Assembly (NCBI GenBank): GCA_947683425.1
Contig: CANTUQ010000055.1
Span: forward strand, 4,948,001 to 5,012,000
Source: Excoecaria cochinchinensis
Lineage: Eukaryota > Streptophyta > Magnoliopsida > Malpighiales > Euphorbiaceae
DNA length: 64,000 nt
Reading direction: 5' to 3'
Position numbers and translations under genes: made by a program. Each line of letters starts with the position of its first letter. Position 1 is the stretch's first letter. Of this stretch, positions 45,112 to 57,227 are shown one piece after another. The notes under the pieces are model-generated. The model was given only the letters and a program-made list of their open reading frames with translations, had not been told where the DNA came from and ran no database searches.

Positions 45112-47019
45112 TGTGACGCGCGCCGGATCCCGAGCGCCGCCCTTTCGGACCGCCCGCACGTGGGCGATCGGGGCATTTGCGGGTCCGTTGGCAGCTTGCG
45201 ATAAATTGCAAGTGCGTCTATGTTGGGCAACAAGGAGGTATCATGGAGTCGCCACCCAATAGAACATTGGGAAAGTTTCTCTCGCCTCGGAGAGCCTAAG
45301 ACTTGCGCATTTTATCCATATTGGGCCATGAGGCCTAGGATTAGTGCTAAAGCCTCGTGACCCAAGAAGTATTTTGGAGGATAACCTCTAACCTCTCGAG
45401 CCCAAAGACCAGAGCTGGGTCCGGGATTTCTCATCTATTTCTACCTCGATTAATTTATGATCAAATTTTAATTATCATTAATTCGCTCTCTCTCCACATG
45501 ATGCAATTTTAATCTAAAAGCGCATTTATACATGTTAGGAAAACCATAAATTAGCAAGTAAAGCAATGAATTACAATAATACAAGGAGCGGAATACAACT
45601 CCCTTTTAAAAGTGCAAACATGCATAAAACCGGGGAATTTATTAATCATGAGGACTTTGGTCCCCGCATGCACAATTAAAGAAAATATTCTGGATGTGAT
45701 GATCTTATTTGGGATGAAAACTGGGACATTGGTCCCGCTTTATTATGAAAGATCCAAGTTAATTTAGTAAAAATATTTTGGTGATTTTTATTTTGGTGCA
45801 CATAAGAAAACATTTTATTCAATGAATATATACAATGCAATGTAAATAAAATGGGAATTAAAAATGTATAAAGAAAATACCAAACCCCGCAACTCCTTCT
45901 TCATGTGCATGGATGCTCAATTGAAAGTAAAAACAATAATGTGCAACCAAAAATAAAACAAAATAAATTCATGTTAGTGATTAAGCCAACAAAATAATAT
46001 GACATAAAAAGATAATATGTACCATGAAAATATAATATGCATAAAATGATCATGATGTAATTTAACATGCATAGAATAATTAAGATGCAATTTAACATGC
46101 ATAGAATAATTAAGATGCAATTTAACATGCATAAGGTGAGAAAGTATCATGGCACATGCAACTTATTAATATTAGTAATTAACGTGCATGGAAAATTAGT
46201 GACAATCAATTTTACTATAGTTAAGGCATGAATTAAAAATGTAACATGAGAATAACACAACTTAACATGCATGACTAGCATAAAATAATGATTATAACAC
46301 TCATACATGCAAAAGAAAGCATAATAATAAACATGATATAGCATTAACAAATTAAAGGTATTTACAACCTAAAACATGCATAATTACATGAACAAAGAAT
46401 AATTTGACATGAAAAAAAAAGATAATAGAATTTAAAAAGCTTATTTGTTATATGAATAATTGAAGATAAAAAAAATAAGAAGAAGAATATGGAGACTAAG
46501 AGAATTTACATGTTTGATATGTTAATTGGAAGCCAAAATAAATGAAATTAACAAGAGAATTAATGAGTAAAGCCAAGAATAATTACCCTCAAATTCAGTT
46601 TTGAAGAATTGAAGATAGAAGTGTTGAATTCCTTGTCTTCTCTTGTGAAAATCCTTAGAAAATAGCTTGAAAACTTGAAGAAAAGCTCTTGGAAACAAGT
46701 GTGTAAGATGGATTTTTTTCTCTCAACTCAAAGCTCCAAAATTCAGTTTTTTCTCTCCAAAATGTTCTCTTTTCGTCCTCTTCCTATTCTGAATTTTTTC
46801 TAGTGTTTTAATCATCAAAAACTACCCAAAAACCACCCAAAACCGTCCAAAAATCGTTAAAAAATAAGTGGGGGTCGAAAATGGGCGAAATGGGGCTGAT
46901 GCGCGCGAGAAACGCGCTGCGCGCAAAGCACAGCCGTGCTTTCAAAAAAGCACAGCTGTGCTTTCGCGCGCGCACTGCGCGCAGTGCAGCGCAAAGCACA
47001 GCCGTGCTTTTCGGGTAAA

Positions 47020-47050
<31 letters not shown>

Positions 47051-47264
47051 GTTATATAAAATACCCTCAACCTAAAACACACTTTTTCTTCTCCAAAATA
47101 ATTTTAAAAATATTTTTAAAATATTTTTAAAATACACTTTTTGCTCATCGAAAAGACAAGGAAAAATCACTTCCGAACTCCAATCTTTTTGCCTATAAGC
47201 CGGCATAGCTAAATTTCATCATCGGGTAATCCTGATCAAGGCTACTCGGGACCTGGTGTCTACA
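45112..47264 (-). repeat. TAT left LTR (3' LTR of the element)
   Basis: Minus-strand reading TGTAGACACC to GCGTCACA, 2153 bp. It has a palindrome cluster at 46925-47010, a poly-T/A tract near 47018-47046, AT repeats near 47100-47130, and an 11-bp copy of part of the primer site (45244-45254). No coding content. Confidence 0.92.
46925..47010. repeat. Palindrome cluster in TAT left LTR
   Basis: AAAGCACAGCCGTGCTTT (46925-46942), AAAGCACAGCTGTGCTTT (46947-46964), a GCGCGCACTGCGCGCAGTGC block, and AAGCACAGCCGTGCTT (46993-47010). The right LTR (about 56841-56983) has an extra CACAGC unit and an extra GCGC block. Confidence 0.8.
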
Positions 47265-47280
47265 GTTGCCCCCAATTTTG
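47265..47280 (-). promoter_or_regulatory. Polypurine tract of TAT
   Basis: Minus-strand AAAATTGGGGGCAAC lies directly before the LTR start TGTAGACACC. It is the plus-strand priming site. Confidence 0.7.
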
Positions 47281-47407
47281 GGGAGGCTAGTGCATGGGTG
47301 CCTAGGTGAGCCAAAATTCAGGAAAAGGAAAGAAACGCGTACCTGAAGCGGCGATCTTCCTGCTTGATGGAGTTATGATGATAGCTGCTGCTGTCTTCTG
47401 GTTGTAG

Positions 47408-47992
47408 CTGGTAATACCGTAGGTGCGCTAACCTTTTGTGGGTGGCGCCGCTATCGTGCTAAACATTGTGAGTTGGTAATGCCGTGGTCGTGCTAACCTC
47501 TTATGGGTAGTGCCGCCATCGTGTTAACCGCTGTGAATTGGTAGTGCCGTGGTCGTGCTAACCTCTTGTGGGTAGTGCCGCCATCGTGCTAACCGCTGTG
47601 AATTGGTAGTGCCGTGGTCGTGCTAACCTCTTGTGGGTAGTGCCGCCATCGTGCTAACCGCTGTGAATTGGTAGTGCCGTGGTCGTGCTAACCTCTTCTG
47701 GGTAGTGCCGCCATCGTGCTAACCGCTGTGAATTGGTAGTGCCGTGGTCGTGCTAACCTCTTGTGGGTAGTGCCGCCATCGTGCTAACCGCTGTGAATTG
47801 GTAGTGCCGTGGTCGTGCTAACCTCTTGTGGGTAGTGCCGCCATCGTGCTAACCGCTGTGAATTGGTAGTGCCGTGGTCGTGCTAACCTCTTGTGGGTAG
47901 TGCCGCCATCGTGCTAACCGCTGTGAATTGGTAGTGCCGTGGTCGTGCTAACCTCTTGTGGGTAGTGCCGCCATCGTGCTAACCGCTGTGGA
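47408..47992. repeat. Nine 65-bp tandem repeats in the TAT 3' UTR
   Basis: Unit starts at 47408 (diverged), 47473, 47538, 47603, 47668, 47733, 47798, 47863 and 47928. The last seven are near-identical. Each unit is a dimer of two related half-units, GTGCCGTGGTCGTGCTAACC and GTGCCGCCATCGTGCTAACC, with different tails. The edge copy is the most diverged, as expected for unequal crossing-over or slippage. Confidence 0.92.
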
Positions 47993-48651
47993 TTTATTTT
48001 TTATTTTTTATTTTTTATTTTTTGCTCCTTTAGATGTTTGGACTAGTGTCATCACTTGGCTTTTGTGGGTGTTTCCCGCCGATTTCTCCTGCAAGATTGT
48101 ATGCATAGGAATATACAAGAAATCATGTGTGTATGTTATGGAATGCAAATGCTTGCAAAAATGTATAGATCGCGCCCTAGGTGATCCATGGTTTGCTGAA
48201 CTTATAGCTTGTCTGCTGTACCATGCCCCCTGAATCCTGAGGATCGTCGACAAGCTTTTTGAAAGAGACGTCCGGTGTATATCCCTTGCCCCCTGGTCAA
48301 TGATCATTTGCTTGGGATTCTATTTCATGTTCTGTGTTGTGTGTTGTCTGACTGACGGAAGATCATCTTGAAATAATGCCGCCTTATCGCTCCAGGCATT
48401 GAATGTCATTGTTTTAAAGGTAGTGCGTCCCTTGTGGATTTTCGCACTAGCTTTTCTTTGCGGGAAATGCGTCCCTTATGGGATTTTCACACAACCCTTT
48501 GCCTAACTTTTGCCTGGAATGGACCCAACCCAATCCAGCGGCTTTTGTTTATTTTATTTTTTGTAGGGCAGACTGCCTGTTTCCAGGTTTTCACCCTGCC
48601 CTTTGGCCTAACTTTTGCTTAGAGAGCCAGTTACGGTTTTCATCTCTAACG

Positions 48652-48684
<33 letters not shown>

Positions 48685-49114
48685 GAAGGTTATCACCAAA
48701 GCTTCTGTTAAGAGCAAATAGGACATATCTGATGAGCGATAATCATTAGATAAAAATTTATATAACTCTTTTTGAGACAGAACTGAGAGATCAATGAAAA
48801 TATATTCTATTATTCCTTGCAAAAATTGTGTACATTTCTATATGATTTCATCATACATGATTTTTCATTTGACAAGAATTCAAAAGCATGTGACTACACC
48901 TAATCTCGGAGTGGGTTTTGTCAGCATCAAACTCCTGTTATCAATCGGCCCTCTCGGGTTTTCTCGATTGAATATTTTCTCTTGGCCCTTAATTTTTGCC
49001 CAGGATGCCTTTTTTTCGGTTTTCACCCTGACAGGGCGCCCAATTTTAGCAAGGCCGCCTTTTTTTGGTTTTCGACCCGCGGGGCATTTATTCTCTTCTT
49101 TTTATTTTTGGTCT
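47993..49114 (-). other. TAT 3' untranslated region, remainder
   Basis: It lies between the tandem repeat and the end of pol. It holds TTTTTTATTTT-type tracts (about 47994-48021) and a long poly-T run (about 48654-48681). I see no domain in any frame. A long 3' UTR is usual in the Tat group. Confidence 0.6.
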
Positions 49115-52100
49115 TTAGCCATGGAACCTTTTAAGTCTATCGACATTGACCGGGTCCTTGAACTCATTCCCATCGCTGTCTGCTAAAATTGCTGCTCCTT
49201 TTGTTAGCAACTTTTTCAAAATGAAAGGTCCTTCCCAGGTTGGTCTGAATTTTCCTCATATGTCTGGAACTCCTGGCCTCATCATCTTAAAGACCAAGTC
49301 CCCCTCCTTCAACGGGTGCTTTCGTACTTTCTTGCCAAACGACCGAGCCAGCCTCTTTTGATAAACTTGGTTGTGGTAATAGGCTCGTAACCTGTCTTCA
49401 TCCAACAAATTCAGCTGTGACAAACGTTGTTGTGCCCATTCTGCTTCAGGAATCTCAGCTTCCATGACTACCCTTAATGATTTCAGCTCAATTTCAACCG
49501 GCAGGACTGCTTCAGTTCCGTATACCAGAGAGAATGGTGTTGCCCCCGTAGAGGTTCTGACTGTTGTTCTATAACCCCAAAGTGCAAAGGGTAACTTTTC
49601 TACCCAATCCTTGTAGTTTTGAACCATTTTGGACAAAATTCTCTTCACATTCTTATTCGCCGCTTCAACTGCACCGTTTGCTTGAGGACGATAAGGAGAA
49701 GACTTATGATGTTGGATCCCATATCTCTGGAGCATCTGTTTAGTCTCTGCTAGGAATTGTACCCCATTATCAGACACAATGTGATGTGGGAGACCATATC
49801 TGCATATCAAATTCCGCTCGATGAACTTAGCCATATCCCTTGCATCAACCTTCTTGAAAGATTCAACCTCAACCCACTTAGTGAAGTAGTCAATGGCAAC
49901 TATGATGAATCTATGCCCATTAGAAGCAGTAGGATGGATTTCGCCTATGATGTCTATTCCCCATGCTGCAAATGGCCATGGAGATGTTAAGTTATGTAAC
50001 TCTGAAACTGGCACATGCCTCAAATTCGCGTACTGTTGGCATAACTGGCATTGCTTCACAAATTTTGAACAATTTGTATCCATTGTGAGCCAATAAAACC
50101 CTTGGCGCATGATCTTCTTTGCTAAGGCTAAGCCATTCATGTGAGCTCCACAAACCCCGGCATGAACTTCTTCCATAACTCTTTTAGCTTCTTTCTCTGC
50201 CAGACATCTTAACTGGATACCATCAGCTTGCCTTTTGTACAAAGTGCCATTAACACTGATGAATTGAGTGGATAACTTCCTGATCATATTTTGGTCCTTC
50301 TCAGTGGCTTCCTCTGGAAAGACTGATCTCTCTAAATAATTCTGAATGTCATAATACCATGGATTTCCATCAGTGGCCTCAATGTCCATCACCTGTTCCG
50401 CTTCAAAACCAGGTCTTTCCGAACTATATATCAGCACGGGTTTCATCGCAACTCCTGTTGGGTTGTCCCACATAGACACTAAAGTTGCCAGAGCATCAGC
50501 TAACTGATTTTCGTCTCTGGGGATGAAGTGAAAAGTGCAAATCTCAAATCGGCTGCTCAACGCTCTCAAGTGCTTTACATAAGGCAACAGCCTTTCTTCC
50601 TTGACTAACCACTCTCCTTTAATTTGATGAATTACCAAGGAGGAATCCCCAAATACTTCTGCGGTCTTTGCCCCCAGAGTAAGCAATGTTTCCAATCCAA
50701 AGATGCAAGCTTCGTATTCTGCTTCATTATTGGTAGCCTTATACCTCAGCTTCTTAGCCAATGGTAGCCTTTCACCATCTGGGGTCGTAAGAATAACTCC
50801 TACGCCTGCTCCCTTATTATTGACTGCTCCATCAAAGAATAATTGCCACCCTTGTACTGCTATGGCCGTGACATCTTCATCTGGGAAGTTGTATTCAAAT
50901 TGATCCCCTTCAATAGGGTGCTCGGTTAAGAATTCCGCTATGGCTCTTCCCTTAATAGTTTTCCTGGTTATGTACTCAATGTCAAATTCCTGCAACAGCA
51001 GTAACCATCTTCCCATCTTCCCTAGTAAAGAGGGTGCTTCTTGGAGGTATCTGAGCGGATTATGTTTGGCAACCGTTTGTACCTTGAAGGAATGAAAGTA
51101 GTGTCGCAACTTCTTAGAAGCCCAGATAACTGCTAAACAAATCTTTTCCACCTCTACATATTTGGCTTCGTAAGGCAGAAATTTCTTGCTAAGATAGTAA
51201 ACGGCAAACTCTATACCAAAATCATCTTCCTGAGACATCATAGCACCCACTGAGTTATCTTCCACAGCTAGGTACAGGATTAGTGGTTTGGCATGGCGTG
51301 GTGGTCTTAACACCGGAGGATTTAACAAATACTCCTTAATGGTGTCAAAGGCCAATTGACAGTCATTGTTCCATATCACCGGCTGATTCTTCCTAAGAAG
51401 CTTGAAAATAGGCTCACATACTAAAGCCAGCTTGGCAATAAATCGGCTGATGTACTGAAGCTTTCCTAGGAAACTTCTGACGTCCTTCTCCTTCTGGGGC
51501 ACTGGCATCTCTCTTATGGCTTTGACTTTATCGGGATCTACCTCGATTCCCCTCTGGCTTACTACATGTCCTAACAACTTTCCTGATGTAACTCCAAAAA
51601 TGCACTTCTTGGGATTGAGGCGCAAATCATACTTGCTAATTCTTTGAAAGAACTTTTCTAAAGCCTCAAAATGGCCTTCTCTGGTAGCTGACTTAATCAT
51701 CATGTCATCGACGTACACCTCCACTTCTTTGTGGATTAAGTCATTGAGAACCTTGGTTGCCATCCTCTGATAGGTTGCTCCTGCATTCTTCAAACCAAAA
51801 GGCATAACCCAATAGGCATATGTCCCCCACTCGGTGATAAAGGCTGTCTTGATCCGGTCCACTATCTTGTTAAGGATTTGATTGTACCCTGCGTACCCAT
51901 CCACAAAGCTATACATCATACAAGCAGCAGCACTATCTACTAGCACATCAATATGAGGCAGTGGGAAATCATCTTTAGGGCAAGCTTTGTTCAGGTCTCG
52001 ATAGTCGACGCATACTCGAACCTTACCGTCTTTCTTAGCTACAGGAACCACATTAGCTAACCATGTTGGGTATTGAACCTCTATCAGGAACTTAGCCTCA

Positions 52101-52728
52101 ATCTGCTTATGGATCTCCTCTTTCACTTTCTGTGCCCATTCTGGCCTAAGCCTCCGAAGCTTTTGCTTGACTGGTTTAAACTCTGGGTAAGTTGGGATGG
52201 CATGTTCGGCAACATCTCGATCTATTCCCGGCATATCCTCATAGGTCCAGGCAAAGACTTTTTATATTTTTTTAATATTCTCTCAAATTTTATTCTCTCT
52301 TCAGGAGTTATGTCTGATGCTAGCAAAATTTCCTTTGGATTTTCCAAAGTTCCGAGATTAAATGCAGTTGTGCCAGTTGAATTAATATCAAAAATGAATG
52401 CATCATGCTTATGATCATGCGACATGAAATCATCAGAAATATCACACAAGTAAGCAAAGTTGTTCATCTCATTAACATAATCAGAAACATTAACATTGTC
52501 CTCAAAGAGTTCTGGTATAAAAAGAGAATCTAAATGACTATCAACTTCAGTCGACGCCGATGCTGCAGCTGACTGTGCTTTGGCTTCTTGATTTGGTGAA
52601 ATCTTGAGATCTTCAATCTTCGGCTCTGGCTCCACTATCTTCTCCATCCACTGCAGGGCGAGTAATAGCGACATACTCATTTCCATATAGGTCTTGCATC
52701 CCATACCATTCTGATAGGCTCGATCCAA
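49115..52728 (-). pseudogene. pol: TAT pol: reverse transcriptase, two RNase H domains, integrase
   Basis: RT: KDGKVRVCVDYRDLNKACPKDDFPLP, SFVDGYAGYNQI, catalytic YVDD at 51704-51715. First RNase H (LYLAVEDNSVGAMM, KICLAVIWASKKLRHYF) is degenerate, as usual in this lineage. The second, archaeal-like RNase H keeps its four acidic residues: FFDGA, NNEAEYEA, GDSSLV, NQLADALA. Integrase has a zinc finger (HAGVCGAH, CQLCQQ) and intact D-D-E (GIDIIG, VSDNG, NGAVEAAN). A TGA at 49256-49258 cuts off the GPF-type C-terminal segment, which otherwise ends at TAA 49115-49117. The stretch 52222-52728 is in a shifted frame, while the main pol frame equals the gag frame, so two opposing indels flank it. No protease D-S/T-G motif is visible. 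Confidence 0.93.
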
Positions 52729-54103
52729 TCATAAAGACTGGAGGTGGCACTGCATTATAACCGGACTTCTTCTTGCTTTCCCTCTGCTCAGGATCGGTGA
52801 TCTGCTTGTTGTCAATTAGATCTTGGACCCGATGTCTTAGTGTTATACAATCATCCGTCAAATGCCCGGTATGTTGGTGGAATGCGCAATATTCATTCTC
52901 TTTGTGCCCTGGCTGTCCTTGGGTCTTGGCCGGCCTAGGTGATAGGGGCCGCAGTTTTCCTTCTTTTGTTAGCCTCTTCAGCACCCATGATAAAGGCTTA
53001 CCCAAGTTGGAGAAATACCTCTGACTTACGCCGGTTGCAGACACCTCGGCAGACTTCCCAACTCTGTTACCACTGCTCGAACCTACTGGTTTGGCCGTCC
53101 CCTGATTGCTGTATCCCCTCCGGGCATAGGACTCACTATTTGCCCTCTTGGATAAATATTCTCCTTCCGCTTCTATGGCAATGTCCTTCAAAGATTCTCA
53201 ATCCTTGAGTCCCTTCATTTTCAGTCCCTCTCTCAAGTAAGGACTGGCATTTCGAATGAATAGCCGGATCTGATCAGAAGTGTCCGGTTTGCGTTTCATC
53301 TCCATAACCCGGTTTCTCCACCGAGTAAGGTACTCGTGGAAGGACTCCCCAGCCTTCTGCTGTAACAACTCGAGATCTTTCAAAGTGACCTCCATCCGGG
53401 TACTGCAATCGTACTGCTTAAGGAACTCTTCAGTCAACAAGTCCCAGTCCTCCTTGGATCTCCTGTCAAGCCCATGGTACCAATCAATAGCAGCTCCTGT
53501 GAGACTCAAGCAGAAGTATTCTATCTTCTGCTTTCTTGTTAAGGTCGTTCCCTTCATGACCAGCGAGTATTGTTTGATGTGTGCGGCAGGATCAGAGGTG
53601 CCATCAAATTTGGGAATGTCCGGCATCTTAAAATTCTGGGGAATTAGGTCATCCCCATCCAGCTCTCGATCTTCCGGGTTTATTCCTTTTCCCACGGTCA
53701 TCATCCTTGCCATGACCTCAAATCTCTCTTCCATTTTCCTCCACATTGCCTCATCCAGTTTTGGCAACTTTTCTTTAGCTACTGCATGCTCCTCATGCTC
53801 ATCTCCCCCAAACTCAACTTCGGACCTGGGGCCTTCTCTGCGCTCAATGGGTGCAGGTACTCTTTGCTCAATAATAGGTGGGTCAACCACTGGTTGGTTA
53901 ATCGCAGCAGGACGTTCTTCTCTAACAACCTCTTGTTCAGCTGGTACTCGGACAGGAATAGTAGCAGCTTGTTGCCCAGCTATAGTGGCGGCAAGATTGC
54001 CCATTATTGCAATCATTCGGGCATCAAATTCCTCCATTCTCTTTCCTATCTCCTCAACGATTACTGCCCGGGTTGCATCAGACTCATTTGATGGATTAGC
54101 CAT
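52613..54103 (-). pseudogene. gag: TAT gag with one in-frame stop
   Basis: A likely start is MANPSNESDATR (ATG 54103-54101), although the frame stays open to 54418. It contains an acidic linker, then a Retrotrans_gag-type capsid region (KFDGTSDPAAHIKQY, GAAIDWYHGL, LTEEFLKQYDC, GESFHEYLTRWRN). A TGA at 53198-53200 breaks it, and the same frame resumes at 53191 through the nucleocapsid-like YCAFHQHTGHLTDDC motif to a stop at 52613. The long open frame on the other strand (53280-54170) is antisense to this domain. Confidence 0.85.
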
Positions 54104-55024
54104 GCTTACTTCTGTTGATGATTCGGAAGAAAACCCCACACTATTTTCTGAGATTGACTCTGAACTCTGAGCTGACACTAACTCAGTTAACCCCAAAAGC
54201 GGCGTCCTTCTTAACCGTCCGTCGGGACCTCTAGACCACCCAGGAGAATCTATGATGGCTGAAATGCAAAAATTATTAAGATGATGCATGATTAAAATGC
54301 AATGCATGCTCGTGCTGATGCAACATAGACAAACACATGCAAGCAGATAGATCCCTCCAACCTTATATCTCCCACACACGTGGTAATGCGGTCTCTTTCC
54401 TAGGTGGGCTTGATCCATGGGTTAACGGGGAACCCAATGGACACGTATGGTGCGCGGTGAAAAACCGGCAGCATAACAACTCCTATCTAATGTACATACG
54501 TATGGGTGTTTGGCAATTATGTATTTAAACAATTCAACTTAACTAAGATGGGCCCACCAGGGCATGAAAGCCTTTGATGAATACCATTTAATTAAAATGA
54601 TTTCGTTTAATATATGATGGCCCATATAGCAAGCATAGTATTACGGTACATTTCACCTAGTGGAAGTATCTATTGCCATTACATGAGCTTTGGACAAGGG
54701 AGATGTTATTTTAAGGCTACCCAAGCATGATCCCTGCCGACGGGTCTAGCTCATCACAAGCATAGCGACCGATCGGGTCGTCATTTTGATATACCATTGA
54801 GGTACGTGGCTTGGGCTGGTGATTATCCTTAACACTTCCCCAAATTGAGTGAAAATGAGGTCGTGCTTCGGGAACGCACCGGGGCTTGAAAAGGGACCAA
54901 ACTAACTTAATCTAAAGCTCTAATGAGATGATATGCAATTTTGAGATAAACCGAATTTATGAATTAAATTTTAACCATAAATGTTAAACGAGGTATTTTC
55001 AAATTGAAATCTCGAACCATATCG
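54104..55024 (-). other. TAT 5' leader
   Basis: It lies between the primer site and the likely gag start. The gag frame is open upstream to 54418, with a low-complexity Ser/Glu-rich stretch (SSESISENSV) just before the chosen ATG. 54419-55024 shows no supported frame. Tat elements often have long leaders. Confidence 0.55.
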
Positions 55025-55042
55025 TCCCCAGTGGAGTCGCCA
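55025..55042 (-). other. Primer binding site of TAT
   Basis: TGGCGACTCCACTGGGGA on the minus strand, one base from the LTR. It resembles the tRNA-Arg-type site described for Ogre/Tat elements; the tRNA identity comes from memory of the lineage and was not tested. Confidence 0.7.
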
Positions 55043-55043
55043 C

Positions 55044-57222
55044 TGTGACGCGCACCGGATCCCGAGCGCCGCCCTTTCGGACCGCCCGCACGTGGGCGAT
55101 CGGGGCATTTGCGGGTCCGTTGGCAGCTTGCGATAAATTGCAAGTGCGTCTATGTTGGGCAACAAGGAGGTATCATGGAGTCGCCACCCAATAGAACATT
55201 GGGAAAGTTTCTCTCGCCTCGGAGAGCCTAAGACTTGCGCATTTTATCCATATTGGGCCATGAGGCCTAGGATTAGCGCTAAAGCCTCGTGACCCAAGAA
55301 GTATTTTGGAGGATAACCTCTAACCTCTCGAGCCCAAAGACCAGAGCTGGGTCCGGGATTTCTCATCTATTTCTACCTCGATTAATTTATGATCAAATTT
55401 TAATTATCATTAATTCGCTCTCTCTCCACACGATGCAATTTTAATCTAAAAGCGCATTTATACATGTTAGGAAAACCATAAATTAGCAAGTAAAGCAATG
55501 AATTACAATAATACAAGGAGCGGAATACAACTCCCTTTTAAAAGTGCAAACATGCATAAAACCGGGGAATTTATTAATCATGAGGACTTTGGTCCCCGCA
55601 TGCACAATTAAAGAAAATATTCTGGATGTGATGATCTTATTTGGGATGAAAACTGGGACATTGGTCCCGCTTTATTATGAAAGATCCAAGTTAATTTAGT
55701 AAAAATATTTTGGTGATTTTTATTTTGGTGCGCATAAGAAAACATTTTATTCAATGAATATATACAATGCAATGTAAATAAAATGGGAATTAAAAATGTA
55801 TAAAGAAAATACCAAACCCCGCAACTCCTTCTTCATGTGCATGGATGCTCAATTGAAAGTAAAAACAATGATGTGCAACCAAAAATAAAACAAAAGAAAT
55901 TCATGTTAGTGATTAAGCCAACAAAATAATATGACATAAAAAGATAATATGTACCATGAAAATATAATATGCATAAAATGATCATGATGTAATTTAACAT
56001 GCATAGAATAATTAAGATGCAATTTAACATGCATAGAATAATTAAGATGCAATTTAACATGCATAAGGTGAGAAAGTATCATGGCACATGCAACTTATTA
56101 ATATTAGTAATTAACGTGCATGGAAAATTAGTGACAATCAATTTTACTATAGTTAAGGCATGAATTAAAAATGTAACATGAGAATAACACAACTTAACAT
56201 GCATGACTAGCATAAAATAATGATTATAACACTCATACATGCAAAAGAAAGCATAATAATAAACATGATATAGCATTAACAAATTAAAGGTATTTACAAC
56301 CTAAAACATGCATAATTACATTAACAAAGAATAATTTGACATGAAAAAAAAGATAATAGAATTTAAAAAGCTTATTTGTTATATGAATAATTGAAGATAA
56401 AAAAAATAAGAAGAAGAATATGGAGACTAAGAGAATTTACATGTTTGATATGTTAATTGGAAGCCAAAATAAATGAAATTAACAAGAGAATTAATGAGTA
56501 AAGCCAAGAATAATTACCCTCAAATTCAGTTTTGAAGAATTGAAGATAGAAGTGTTGAATTCCTTGTCTTCTCTTGTGAAAATCCTTAGAAAATAGCTTG
56601 AAAACTTGAAGAAAAGCTCTTGGAAACAAGTGTGTAAGATGGATTTTTTTCTCTCAACTCAAAGCTCCAAAATTCAGTTTTTTCTCTCCAAAATGTTCTC
56701 TTTTCGTCCTCTTCCTGTTCTGAATTTTTTCTAGTGTTTTAATCATCAAAAACTACCCAAAAACCACCCAAAACCGTCCAAAAATCGTTAAAAAATAAGT
56801 GGGGGTCGAAAATGGGCGAAATGGGGCGAAATGGGGCTGATGCGCGCGAGAAACGCGCACAGTGCGCGCTGCGTGCAAAGCACAGCCGTGCTTTCAAAAA
56901 AGCACAGCTGTGCTTTCGCGCGCGCACTGCGCGCAGTGCAGCGCAAAGCACAGCCGTGCTTTCGAAAAGCACAGCCGTGCTTTTCGGGTAAATTTTTTTT
57001 TTTTTATTTTTTTTTTATTTTTATATAAAATACCCTCAACCTAAAACACACTTTTTCTTCTCCAAAATAATTTTAAAAATATTTTTAAAATACACTTTTT
57101 GCTCATCGAAAAGACAAGGAAAAATCACTTCCGAACTCCAATCTTTTTGCCTATAAGCCGGCATAGCTAAATTTCATCATCGGGTATTCCTGATCAAGGC
57201 TACTCGGGACCCGGTGTCTACA
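55044..57222 (-). repeat. TAT right LTR (5' LTR of the element)
   Basis: 2179 bp, from TGTGACGCGC (plus reading) to GGTGTCTACA. By eye there are roughly a dozen substitutions against the left LTR. The larger differences are extra GCGAAATGG, GCGC and CACAGC segments in the palindrome cluster (56841-56983) and one fewer AT repeat near 57080. It also carries the primer-site-like 11-mer (55176-55186). Confidence 0.92.
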
Positions 57223-57227
57223 CTCAT

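Larger units (their letters stand above)
45112..57222 (-). mobile_element. TAT: Tat-lineage Ty3/gypsy element, young, nearly complete, TSD CTCGT/CTCAT
   Basis: LTRs at 45112-47264 and 55044-57222 are almost identical apart from indels in palindromic and AT-rich tracts. TSD copies 45107-45111 and 57223-57227 differ by one base, a CpG-type change. Order on the minus strand: primer site, leader, gag, pol with reverse transcriptase, two RNase H domains and integrase, a long 3' UTR with a 65-bp tandem repeat, and polypurine tract. The second RNase H is diagnostic for the Tat group (Tat/Ogre/Retand). I found no protease motif. Confidence 0.93.

Noticed and set aside
47408..47992. The tandem 65-bp array as a CRISPR array or a centromeric satellite.
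   Set aside because: Units are head to tail without spacers and confined to the TAT 3' UTR. It is a transposon-internal repeat, at most a seed of a satellite.
53280..54170. A 296-codon plus-strand open frame.
   Set aside because: It lies exactly antisense to the TAT gag capsid region, has no recognisable domain, and the gag strand explains the composition.
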